Assembly: GCA_031284195.1 (NCBI GenBank)
Contig: JAITAI010000040.1
Location: 1 to 9,936 of the forward strand
Source of the DNA: Treponema sp.
GTDB taxonomy: Bacteria; Spirochaetota; Spirochaetia; Treponematales; Breznakiellaceae
Direction: 5' to 3'
Length of the DNA: 9,936 nucleotides
Shown here: positions 1 to 7,068 of the stretch, in pieces
Position numbering within the stretch: position 1 is the first letter of the stretch
Layout of the letters: the number at the start of each line of letters is the position of its first letter
The notes under the pieces: generated by a model
Database searches by the model: none
Seen by the model: only the letters and a program-made list of their open reading frames with translations
Told to the model about the DNA's origin: nothing
Position numbers and translations under genes: made by a program

Positions 1-156
1 CTTGCCGAGTTGTTGCTGATGGTTCCCCCGCTCATGCTAAAGCTGCCGCCCCCGACAAACACCCCGCCGCCGTCGTCGCTTGCCGAGTTGTTGCTGATGG
101 TTCCCCCGCTCATGCTAAAGCTGCCGCCCCCGACAAACACCCCGCCGCCGTCGTCG
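1..156. repeat. Two identical 78-bp tandem repeat units
   Basis: Positions 1-78 and 79-156 are identical over all 78 bases. They encode, on the minus strand, a 26-residue repeat unit. A third, diverged unit starts at 157 with the same first 12 bases. Exact identity over two units suggests very recent slippage or unequal recombination. More units may lie outside the window. Confidence 0.9.
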
Positions 157-228
157 CTTGCCGAGTTGCCGCTGATGGTCCCCCTGTTCATGGTAAAGCT
201 GCCACTAGAGACAAACACCCCGCTGTCA

Positions 229-272
229 GCAGAACCCCGCAGGGTCGAGCCGTTCTTCATGACCAGGGCGCC
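229..272. repeat. 44-bp exact direct repeat, copy 1 (copy 2 at 766-809)
   Basis: Bases 229-272 match 766-809 exactly, and similarity continues more loosely below 229. Both copies encode GALVMKNGSTLRGSA at the entrance to the glycine/serine repeat region. Just beyond the match, copy 1 meets the stop codon of the complete gene while copy 2 continues into its upstream domain, so 272/273 is probably a duplication or recombination junction. Confidence 0.85.
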
Positions 273-2078
273 TCATTCCCAGCCCCCGGCTCTGCCGGAT
301 TTACTGCTGTCCAGCTTAACTTCCGGCCCCGCTGCGGAATTCCGTACCTTCTTCCCGTAATCAGCATAGACGGCCCTTCCCCTATTCGCCCTATTAGTAC
401 CGTCGATGGTTCCGCTGGTCTTGACGAACCTGACGTCGCTATCGACCCACACCCCGCCACCGTCGCCTGCCGAGTTGCCGTTGATCGTCCCCCCGCTCAT
501 GGTAAAGCTGCTAAAGACACATACCCCGCCGCCCCAGCGGCCTGCCGAGTTGCCGCTGATGGCCCCCCCGCTCATGAAAAAGCTGCCGCTATCGACACGC
601 ACCCCACCGCCGCCGTAGCCGCTTGCCGAGTTGTTGCTGATGGTCCCCCCGTTCATGGTAAAACTGCTAAAGACAATCACCCCGCCGCCATCGTCTGCCG
701 AGTTGCCGCTGATAGCCCCCCCGGGCATGGTAAAGCTGCCGCTAGAGACATACACCCCGCCGTTGGCAGAACCCCGCAGGGTCGAGCCGTTCTTCATGAC
801 CAGGGCGCCGCCGGTTACCGTTACAAGGGACGCCTTCTTGTTATTGCCCTCCAGGGTGATGTTAGTGTCCAGGATCAGGGTGATCTTGCCCGGCACGGTA
901 AAGAGGGATTTATCCCCCTTGTTGGAGATGATCCGCACCGAAGCCTCCCCTTTCAGGGTAATGGTCTTGGCTGCATTGCCGCTGAAGCTCACGGGATCTG
1001 CGGGGAAACTGCCGGTCAGGATGATAGTATAGGCGCCTCCTGCAGTATCCCTATTGATCCCAGTAATAGCCTGCTTAAAGGCCCCCTCGTCAGCCACCTT
1101 CCATTCCCTTCCCCCTGGAACCGCAGCAGCAGCGGGGGCTGCTTCCTTTTTTACCGGAACTGTCCCGGTGGAGGGGGTCCCTTCCTTGGTTCCCGAAGCT
1201 GCCCGCTCAGGGGCCTTGCCTCCGCCCAAGGCTATGCCCAACTCCTCCATGGCCCTGATGCCGTCGTCCAGGCTCTGGTAGTTCACCCGCTGCCCTGCCT
1301 CCTGCACCCCGGTAAGGAGGTTTATCACCGCAGCGTTGAACATGTTCCGGGTTCCCAGCTTCCGGGCGCTTACCGAAAGGACCAGTTCCGGATTGGCCCC
1401 CTTCCCTATATCCGGCAGGTGTTCGTCCGCTGTGTCCCCGCTCAACTGGTGGGTGTACTCTTCCTGAATCCGCTCCAGGCTTTCTGTCCGGGGATACACC
1501 GCATACTTGCCCCCTCGGATGAGATGCACTGCCAATATCTGGGCCAGGGTGTCCGCGTCCTTCTTGTCCGCATCCCCGGAAAGCTCCACCGGCGGCAGCG
1601 CCAGCCTGGGGAGCTTGGAGGCATCCCGCCTCGCAGCCTCCCCAATGTTCCGGGCCATAGCCGGGAGCTTGTCCTCGATCTCTTCGATATTCCCGTAGGT
1701 CTGCACATCCCCGGCTATCTGCTGCAGCTCATCTACCTGGAGAATCGCGATAACCAGGAGCTTCTGCTGGCCCAAGGCAGTAATGCTGCCGGAAACCACG
1801 TACTGCGCGCCGAGCTGCTTGCCCAGGGCCGCTGCGGTGTCTGGGTCGGTCATGCCGCTGGACAACTGGAACCGCTGTTCGTTCCCTATGGCCCGGTTGA
1901 TGCTCGTCCGGGGAATCGGATTGAACACCGCGGTCAACTCAGGCTCAAAGGAAAAGAGTTCCGCTATGGTCTCCCCCTCATCTGCTGCGCCGCCGGTAAA
2001 GGGCAGGATCGCCAGATTGTCTTTCGCAAAAGCCCCGCCTGCTGCCATAAGCAGGGCAAACAGTACCAATTTACCCAT
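273..2078 (-). CDS. Secreted CsgG/LpoB-like protein with C-terminal Gly/Ser repeat (beta-helix type) domain
   Basis: This is a 601-residue protein, probably periplasmic or outer-membrane associated. Residues 1-18 form a signal peptide (hydrophobic LVLFALLMAAGG, ending AFA before KD). Residues about 20-145 resemble the CsgG/LpoB-type fold (NLAILPFTGG, then LGKQLGAQYVVSGSIT), and residues 155-285 look like a second related domain. A Gly/Thr/Ala/Pro/Lys-rich linker (about 286-325) leads to a beta-rich region with four clear copies and one degraded copy of the SFTMSGGTISGNSA...GGGV unit (about 447-560). These recall right-handed beta-helix and chlamydial Pmp GG(A/I) repeats. The closing segment, residues 560-601 ending GGWE, looks like a natural C-terminus. 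The ATG at 2078 is preceded by a strong AAAGGAGG site (about 2082-2089), which fixes the start. Function is unknown; a surface or envelope role is inferred from the signal peptide and repeats. Confidence 0.85.
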   Translation of the reverse strand: MGKLVLFALLMAAGGAFAKDNLAILPFTGGAADEGETIAELFSFEPELTAVFNPIPRTSINRAIGNEQRFQLSSGMTDPDTAAALGKQLGAQYVVSGSITALGQQKLLVIAILQVDELQQIAGDVQTYGNIEEIEDKLPAMARNIGEAARRDASKLPRLALPPVELSGDADKKDADTLAQILAVHLIRGGKYAVYPRTESLERIQEEYTHQLSGDTADEHLPDIGKGANPELVLSVSARKLGTRNMFNAAVINLLTGVQEAGQRVNYQSLDDGIRAMEELGIALGGGKAPERAASGTKEGTPSTGTVPVKKEAAPAAAAVPGGREWKVADEGAFKQAITGINRDTAGGAYTIILTGSFPADPVSFSGNAAKTITLKGEASVRIISNKGDKSLFTVPGKITLILDTNITLEGNNKKASLVTVTGGALVMKNGSTLRGSANGGVYVSSGSFTMPGGAISGNSADDGGGVIVFSSFTMNGGTISNNSASGYGGGGVRVDSGSFFMSGGAISGNSAGRWGGGVCVFSSFTMSGGTINGNSAGDGGGVWVDSDVRFVKTSGTIDGTNRANRGRAVYADYGKKVRNSAAGPEVKLDSSKSGRAGGWE

Positions 2079-2093
2079 ACACCCTCCTTTAGT

Positions 2094-2119
2094 TCCCCGC
2101 TCCGGGGACTGGGATCCCC
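2094..2119 (-). promoter_or_regulatory. Two mutually exclusive hairpins next to the ribosome binding site
   Basis: TCCCCG(CTC)CGGGGA at 2094-2108 forms a 6-bp stem with a 3-base loop. The block GGGGA at 2104-2108 can instead pair with TCCCC at 2115-2119 across a 6-base loop. Only one can form at a time. In the minus-strand mRNA both sit just upstream of the AAAGGAGG site of the repeat-protein gene, so they could modulate initiation. No ligand-binding aptamer is recognised. Confidence 0.35.
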
Positions 2120-2136
2120 TGGAACCCTAGGCTCTC

Positions 2137-2165
2137 AGTATATAAGCTATCCACTCTTTTGAGAA
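2137..2165 (-). promoter_or_regulatory. Candidate promoter of the repeat-protein gene
   Basis: On the minus strand, TTCTCA (2165-2160) and TATACT (2142-2137) are separated by 17 bases. The -10 box is good; the -35 box matches TTGACA at four of six positions. It would give a leader of roughly 50 bases before the ATG at 2078. Confidence 0.4.
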
Positions 2166-2194
2166 GCGGACCTGTCCGCACCAGCCTGATGATG

Positions 2195-2418
2195 GAGGCG
2201 GCCCTATATGCGTTTACTGAAGCAAGGTGAAACCACGAACAGCACGAACAAAGAACACGAACCACACGAACTCGTGGTTTCCGGTTGCGATACCTAACCA
2301 CAAGCCCCCTCCTGGTCCCACTCAACCCTTTCTAACCACCAGTTCATGAGGTTCGTGTTGGTTCGGGAGGTTCGTGGTTTATTAGTAATCCAGTAAACGT
2401 ACATGGAAGCGGCCCCGG
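2195..2418. repeat. Large imperfect inverted repeat built from CACGAAC heptamers
   Basis: Two arms of about 85 bases (roughly 2197-2284 and the reverse complement of 2330-2416) align along their whole length. They share CGTTTACTG (2211-2219, inverse at 2391-2399), AAACCACGAAC and four heptamers each. CACGAAC occurs at 2234, 2243, 2256 and 2265; the complementary GTTCGTG or a one-base variant occurs at 2342, 2351, 2361 and 2370. The left arm itself is bounded by a perfect 9-bp inverted pair, AAACCACGA at 2230-2238 and TCGTGGTTT at 2272-2280. It lies between two divergent genes and has no coding potential that I can support. It may be a MITE-like dispersed repeat, a structured RNA or a protein-binding array. 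Confidence 0.75.
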
Positions 2419-2498
2419 CGGCTGTTCCGCTGCAGATGACAATACCCGTGGAGTATGCTACGCTCAGGCGTCCCCTTTAAGGAGCATTATAGAACAAT

Positions 2499-3347
2499 AT
2501 GACGAAACCCGTTGCTGAAGAATCCCTGGGTCTTACCCTGCTTAAAATAGCCGCCAATCCATTGCTGAGGAATGCAGGAATCCGGTGCTTTAAATCCATT
2601 TTTTACTATTTCTTCTTTCTCCAGTACAAGGCCGCCCTCTTTCCCAGATTGATTCCCGTTACCCCGGTGGATCACCCCTTGGATGCGGCCATACCCTTTA
2701 GCCCCCGGTGGGTAACACGGTACCTTGACTTTGTCCCCTTTTGGATACGGCTCATGGGGTTTCTGCTGCGGACCTACCATCGAGAGGGGGTTGGTCCGGC
2801 CCTGGATTTTATTGATTCCATGGGCAGGCTCTATGCCTATGCCGCTCAGGTGTATACGCAAAACCTGTCCACCACAAACCGGCCCCGGTATCTTACCCAT
2901 CCCCGGTTTATGCTCATCCATGCTGCGGATCCCCATCTTATGTGTATCCCCAGTCTCCATGTGATGGTGGTCATCAGGACCTACACCGCTTTTCAGGCCA
3001 TTATCCGTTCTTTCGGGGATACTGAGCGGTTTGCCCCGCAGCTTGAAGAAATCAAACAAGGGGCGCTGACCATTACCGAGGCCCTGCTCTATGTGAAACA
3101 GCACAGTATCAATTGCGTTGCCGCAGCCATGTATACGATGACCTGTTTTGACCAGACCCTCTTTTCCCAGGAAGAGGGGAATGACTTTGTTTCTCAGCTT
3201 TTCAGGCATACCCAAAAGCCGGCGCCTCACGATAGTACCCGCATCAGGAACTACATCATGGAACGGTATACCGGTTTTCTCTCCGAGGCTGCAGGAGCTT
3301 CCTCATGGGAAGAACCGCTTTTGAAGTTTCTCCGTTCCCGCGCTTAA
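2499..3347 (+). CDS. PAP2-superfamily-like membrane protein with altered catalytic motif
   Basis: The protein has 282 residues. Hydrophobic stretches occur near residues 30-48, 80-92 and 146-168. Residue features recall the lipid phosphatase/phosphotransferase PAP2 superfamily, especially inositol-phosphorylceramide-synthase-like members: IPFSPRWVTRYL (65-76), PSLHV (151-155) matching the PS(G/L)H motif, and YVKQHSINCV (198-207) resembling the TKQHYxxDV motif with the nucleophilic His at 202. The position four residues after that His, normally Asp, is Cys206, so catalysis may be altered or lost. RP at 128-129 could be part of motif one. AAGGAG (2479-2484) lies 14 bases before the ATG, a long spacing; an in-frame TAG at 2490-2492 rules out an earlier start. 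The gene ends 19 bp from the convergent isocitrate dehydrogenase gene. Family assignment rests on short motifs only, so function is uncertain. Confidence 0.7.
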   Translation: MTKPVAEESLGLTLLKIAANPLLRNAGIRCFKSIFYYFFFLQYKAALFPRLIPVTPVDHPLDAAIPFSPRWVTRYLDFVPFWIRLMGFLLRTYHREGVGPALDFIDSMGRLYAYAAQVYTQNLSTTNRPRYLTHPRFMLIHAADPHLMCIPSLHVMVVIRTYTAFQAIIRSFGDTERFAPQLEEIKQGALTITEALLYVKQHSINCVAAAMYTMTCFDQTLFSQEEGNDFVSQLFRHTQKPAPHDSTRIRNYIMERYTGFLSEAAGASSWEEPLLKFLRSRA

Positions 3348-3366
3348 TGTTTTCTCACCCTATTCT

Positions 3367-4590
3367 TCATGCAGAACCGGATTCACGAAGGCCCTCAAGC
3401 TGACATCGGACAGCCTGGATAAACCCTTGGCTGCTGAGGATTACCGGGCGAATCCCCTCACAAAGCCCCGCTAGATCCTGGGTCATCCTCCCGGATTCAA
3501 TCACTTCCAGGGATGCCCGTTCCAAGGAATTGGCAAAGGTGATGAGCGGTTCGATCCGGTCCAGGTCTCCCCGTTTCCGTAAAGCCCCGGTCCAGGCAAA
3601 AATGGTCGCCATGGGGTTGGTCGAAGTCTCTTCACCCTGCAGATGCCGGTAATAGTGCCGGGTAACGGTCCCGTGGGCTGCCTCGTATTCGTAATTACCC
3701 GCAGGGCTGACCAGCACACTGGTCATCATGCCCAGGGAACCAAAAACACTGGACACCATATCGCTCAGTACATCTCCGTCGTAGTTCTTGCAGGCCCAGA
3801 CAAAGCCCCCGCTAGAACGGATAGCCCGGGCAATCGCATCATCGATCAAGGTATAGCGGTAGGTGATACCCGAAGCCTTGAAGGAATCTTGATACCCTGT
3901 CTCAAAAGTCTGCTGAAAGATCCCTTTAAAGGTCTGGTCGTATTGTTTGGAGATCGTATCTTTAGCGGCGAACCACAGGTCCTGCTGTTTGTCTAAGGCA
4001 TAGCGGAAACAGGCATGGGCAAAGGCCCGTATGGAACTGTCCTTGTTGTGGATCCCCTGCAGTACCCCAGGGCCTTCAAAGTCATAGATCCGCTCCTGCC
4101 AGGTCTCACCGTGAGTATCGGTGAAGACCAGCGTCGCGGTTCCTGCGGCAGGCACCCGGTATTCCACTCCCTTGTATATATCCCCGTAGGCATGGCGGGC
4201 AATGGTGATGGGCTTTACCCAGGTGGGGATCACCGGTTTAATACAGGCCACCAGAATCGGCTCCCGGAACACCGTACCGTCCAGGATCGCCCTGATGGTG
4301 GCGTTAGGACTTTTCCATAGATGGGTGAGGCGGTATTCTTCCATCCGCGATGCATTCGGGGTGATGGTCGCACACTTAACCCCTACCTGGTACCGCAGGA
4401 TCCCCTTCCCCGCGTCAATCGTAACCTGATCCCCTGTTTCCTCCCGATGGAGAAGACTGAGATCGTAGTACTCGGTTTTGAGGTCCACAAACGGGCAGAT
4501 CAAGGTTGCTTTGATCCACTTCCAGAGGATCCGGGTCATCTCATCCCCGTCCATTTCTACAATGGGGTTTAGCATGGTGATCTTAGCCAT
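3367..4590 (-). CDS. icd: NADP-dependent isocitrate dehydrogenase (eukaryotic-like type)
   Basis: This 407-residue enzyme oxidatively decarboxylates isocitrate to 2-oxoglutarate in the cytoplasm, reducing NADP. Diagnostic motifs of the homodimeric class shared with mitochondrial and cytosolic eukaryotic enzymes are clear: KSPNATIR (93-100, isocitrate binding), GTVFREPI, KNYDGDVLSD (268-277, metal-binding Asp residues), GSLGMMTSVLVSP, and GTVTRH (307-312), whose Arg-His pair is known to contact the 2'-phosphate of NADP. Length fits the family. I chose ATG 4590 (MAKITMLNP) over the in-frame ATG at 4617, because GGAG (about 4598-4601) sits 7 bases upstream and the family starts at this point. 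The start overlaps the stop of the aconitase gene by 8 bases (ATGGCTAA), which implies translational coupling. No rho-independent terminator is visible downstream. Confidence 0.95.
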   Translation of the reverse strand: MAKITMLNPIVEMDGDEMTRILWKWIKATLICPFVDLKTEYYDLSLLHREETGDQVTIDAGKGILRYQVGVKCATITPNASRMEEYRLTHLWKSPNATIRAILDGTVFREPILVACIKPVIPTWVKPITIARHAYGDIYKGVEYRVPAAGTATLVFTDTHGETWQERIYDFEGPGVLQGIHNKDSSIRAFAHACFRYALDKQQDLWFAAKDTISKQYDQTFKGIFQQTFETGYQDSFKASGITYRYTLIDDAIARAIRSSGGFVWACKNYDGDVLSDMVSSVFGSLGMMTSVLVSPAGNYEYEAAHGTVTRHYYRHLQGEETSTNPMATIFAWTGALRKRGDLDRIEPLITFANSLERASLEVIESGRMTQDLAGLCEGIRPVILSSQGFIQAVRCQLEGLRESGSA

Positions 4591-6844
4591 AACCGCGCTC
4601 CTGGGTTTGGGCGGCATAGTAGTTTATCAAACAGCCACAGCAGAGGATTTCCCGTTCCTCCGAGGTAAGCTCCCCGATGCTCACCGTCATATCGGTCCAT
4701 GCTCCTGGGGCGCTCATGGGCTTCCACAGTTTCGCGGGAAAGTACGGTTCCTTGGCTTGAAGCCGGGATCGTACCTGGGGCACATAGAGCCAGTCCCCGA
4801 TCCGGCCCTCAAAATCTACGGTATGATCCAGGGTAAAAGGCAGCATCCCCCAATTAATCAGGTTTGAACGGTACCGCTTGGTCGCGTATTCATAGGCAAG
4901 GTTGGCAAGCCCCCCTAAGACCCGTTGACAAGAGGCGGCTTGTTCCCGGGCAGAACCATCCCCAGGTTTCCGCGCAAAGATGAGCGAACCAATATGCAGG
5001 CTTTCGATAGCAACTGCCGGTTCCAGGTGCGCGAGGAAACCTTCGAGTTCAGCAGGGAGTATCCCCTGTTGCCGCTGAGCTTCAAGGGCACGGATTTCCT
5101 GGGCTCGTTCCACATACAGAGGATCCCGCCGGGAAAGGGTGAACTTTGCCAGTTTAAGGGGATTAGACCGGTAACTAGCGGTCTCTCCCGAGGGGATCAA
5201 TTCATCGGTGGTCGTAACCGGATCGTGAATCACGCTGGCAAGGCGCAGGAGCAGATCTTCACCGAGGAGCTCGATCTTCGGCCAATCCCCGATGTTGGGG
5301 CCGAATTGCAAGACCCTATCTGGTTCGGGTTTGCCAAATCCCTGATACACCCGATGGGCATATATGCCTCCATTAAAAGGGGGAAGCAGGGCCTTGGTGC
5401 GGGTATACTCAATCTCTGTGGCAGCGGTGAGCAGTCCCTGGTTCCGGGCAGTAGCGGCAATGGAACGGGCATCCATGAGGGCCACCACCGCAAGCTGTCC
5501 GTCACCCGGGCGGGAACCCTCTCGATTCGGGAAATTGCGGGTAGTATGACGGATCGAAAAGCTGTTATGGGCCGGTACATCCCCTGCACCGAAACAGGGC
5601 CCGCAAAAACAGGGCTTAAACACGACCCCTGCTTCTATAAGCGGTTGCTGAATACCGGCGTCCATCAACTGTAAGGCCACAGGCATACTGGCGGGGTATA
5701 TGGACAGAGAAAACCCTCCGTTTCCTATGGATGCTCCCTTCAGAACCGCAGCGGCTTCCCGAACATGGTCATAGAGTCCCCCGGCACAGCCTGCAATGAT
5801 GCCCTGATCCGTTAAGACCCGGCCTTGGCGTACTTTATCGGTGAGCTGGAGCTTGATACCGCACTGTTCTTCCCCATCCTGTTCAATGGACCGCAGGATA
5901 TCCCCGGCATGGTCATTCATTTCCCGGATGGTATAGGCCTTGGAGGGATGAAAAGGAAGGGCGATCATCGGTTCTGCTTGGGCAAGGTCAAGGGTAATCA
6001 TCCGGTGATACATCGCTCCTGGTGCAGGGGCAAGAGGACTATAGTCTCTCTCCCGGCCATGCTCGCGGTAATACTCGCGGACCACCTCATCGGTCTCCCA
6101 GATCGAGGAAAGGCATCCGGTTTCGGTGGTCATCACATCCAGGCTCAGGCGGAAATCCATAGGGAGAGAGGAAATCCCTGGGCCGGCAAACTCAAGGATC
6201 CTATTCTTGACGAACCCCTGATCATACAGGGCTTTACAGAGGGCAAGGGCAATATCATGGGGTCCCACCCCGGGTTTGGGGGCGTTAAGGAGGTAGACCA
6301 AGACCACTTCAGGGGCCTTGAGGTCATAGGTATGGGATAAGAGCTGTTTGACCAGTTCTGGCCCTCCTTCACCGATACCCATGACTCCCAGGGGGCCATA
6401 GCGGGTATGGCTATCAGACCCCAGGATCATCCCCCCAACAGCGCCCATCATTTCCCGGGCATATTGATGCAGTACTGCCTGGTTAGCAGGCACATAGATA
6501 CCGCCGTACTTCTGGGCCGCAGAAAGGCCGAAGAGGTGATCATCTTCGTTGATGGTACCTCCTACTGCGCAGAGGCTATTGTGGCAATTGGTTAAGCCAT
6601 AAGGCAGGGGAAACCGCTGCATACCGCTTGCCCTGGCGCTCTGAATGATCCCTACATAGGTAATGTCGTGGGAAATGAGCTGGTCAAAGCGTATCTTATA
6701 GGTTCCCGGTTGCGTGGACTGATTATGCGTATCAAGAATCCTATAGGCCATGGTCCCGGTTCCAGGCAGTGATACTGAAGCAGACAGTTGCATCTTAGGA
6801 ACGCGGTCCATGAGGCATACAGGATGAACATGTACCGTTATCAT
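4583..6844 (-). CDS. Aconitase-family hydratase (YbhJ-like length), probable aconitate hydratase
   Basis: The 753-residue protein belongs to the aconitase superfamily. Visible motifs are TNCHNSLC (85-92), GSDSHT (142-147), the three iron-sulfur cluster cysteines C353 (AGCAGGLYDH, equivalent to SCTNSS) and C414/C417 (CGPC), RNFPNREGS (436-444), TTTDELIPSGE (544-554) and NWGMLPF (664-670) of the swivel domain. The length equals that of Escherichia coli YbhJ, an aconitase paralogue, and is shorter than AcnA or AcnB. Its location directly upstream of and overlapping icd argues that it works as aconitase, isomerising citrate to isocitrate via cis-aconitate. GAGGAG (about 6853-6858) precedes the ATG with normal spacing. 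Several canonical residues differ (for example CAGG for CTNS), so substrate specificity remains inferred from context. Confidence 0.88.
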   Translation of the reverse strand: MITVHVHPVCLMDRVPKMQLSASVSLPGTGTMAYRILDTHNQSTQPGTYKIRFDQLISHDITYVGIIQSARASGMQRFPLPYGLTNCHNSLCAVGGTINEDDHLFGLSAAQKYGGIYVPANQAVLHQYAREMMGAVGGMILGSDSHTRYGPLGVMGIGEGGPELVKQLLSHTYDLKAPEVVLVYLLNAPKPGVGPHDIALALCKALYDQGFVKNRILEFAGPGISSLPMDFRLSLDVMTTETGCLSSIWETDEVVREYYREHGRERDYSPLAPAPGAMYHRMITLDLAQAEPMIALPFHPSKAYTIREMNDHAGDILRSIEQDGEEQCGIKLQLTDKVRQGRVLTDQGIIAGCAGGLYDHVREAAAVLKGASIGNGGFSLSIYPASMPVALQLMDAGIQQPLIEAGVVFKPCFCGPCFGAGDVPAHNSFSIRHTTRNFPNREGSRPGDGQLAVVALMDARSIAATARNQGLLTAATEIEYTRTKALLPPFNGGIYAHRVYQGFGKPEPDRVLQFGPNIGDWPKIELLGEDLLLRLASVIHDPVTTTDELIPSGETASYRSNPLKLAKFTLSRRDPLYVERAQEIRALEAQRQQGILPAELEGFLAHLEPAVAIESLHIGSLIFARKPGDGSAREQAASCQRVLGGLANLAYEYATKRYRSNLINWGMLPFTLDHTVDFEGRIGDWLYVPQVRSRLQAKEPYFPAKLWKPMSAPGAWTDMTVSIGELTSEEREILCCGCLINYYAAQTQERGYG

Positions 6845-7068
6845 GGGTTTATCTCCTCTTTATTCATGAACATATCGAGACACAGCGCAACGTTCCGTCG
6901 AGGCACGGCGCAGCACTTCGTTGAAGGAACCTCCTCCCAAGAAACAGCAAACCCAGGGAGCGGGGTGGGTCTCACACCTGCCTTGTCATTGATCGCAGGC
7001 TTGCGGCCCTGGGCCCCTAATGAGCGCCTGAAGCGCTCGAAAGGAACAAAGGGACCTGATCGTATCCT
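6845..7068. other. 224-bp gap between aminotransferase and aconitase genes; one stem-loop
   Basis: No supportable gene is present. A perfect 6-bp stem GAGCGC(CTGAA)GCGCTC lies at 7022-7038, about 30 bases after the stop of the minus-strand aminotransferase gene. It is not followed by a T-run on either strand, so it is not a classical terminator but could stabilise or separate transcripts. I could not identify a convincing -35/-10 pair for the aconitase-icd pair here. Confidence 0.4.

Larger units (their letters stand above)
1..272 (-). pseudogene. Headless repeat-protein fragment (partial, runs off window)
   Basis: On the minus strand this stretch is open from just after the TGA at 273-275 to the window edge, in the same frame as the upstream repeat protein. 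It reads GALVMKNGSTLRGS, then three copies of a 26-residue unit of the type GSFSMSGGTISNNSASDD followed by GGGVFVGG. The first 44 bases (229-272) are identical to 766-809 inside the complete gene, where they encode the start of that gene's repeat domain. No signal peptide, N-terminal domain or clear ribosome binding site precedes it; an ATG at 258-260 exists but lies inside the repeat motif. I read it as a truncated tandem duplicate or silent cassette. A continuation of one large gene interrupted by a stop is less likely, because the upstream gene has its own closing segment. The full extent and the 3' end are outside the window. Confidence 0.6.

Noticed and set aside
273..275. TGA read through as selenocysteine or by suppression, joining the repeat protein to the fragment at 1-272
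   Set aside because: The segment before the stop looks like a proper C-terminal end, and no SECIS-like structure was seen next to it.
1419..2162. 247-codon plus-strand open frame antisense to the repeat-protein gene
   Set aside because: It mirrors the GC-rich coding gene, has no credible start site and shows no recognisable motif.
2234..2376. CRISPR array
   Set aside because: The repeats are only 7 bases with 2-6 base gaps and are arranged as inverted arms.
2487..3230. 247-codon minus-strand open frame opposite the PAP2-like gene
   Set aside because: The plus-strand frame has membrane segments, motifs and a Shine-Dalgarno site; the antisense frame has none.
3348..3366. Bidirectional terminator between the convergent genes
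   Set aside because: The 19-bp gap contains no inverted repeat.
4590..4617. Longer start (MPPKPRSAV) for isocitrate dehydrogenase
   Set aside because: Family members begin at the MAKI position, and the GGAG site fits the ATG at 4590.
4925..5674. 249-codon plus-strand open frame inside the aconitase gene
   Set aside because: It is a shadow of a well-conserved aconitase-family coding sequence.
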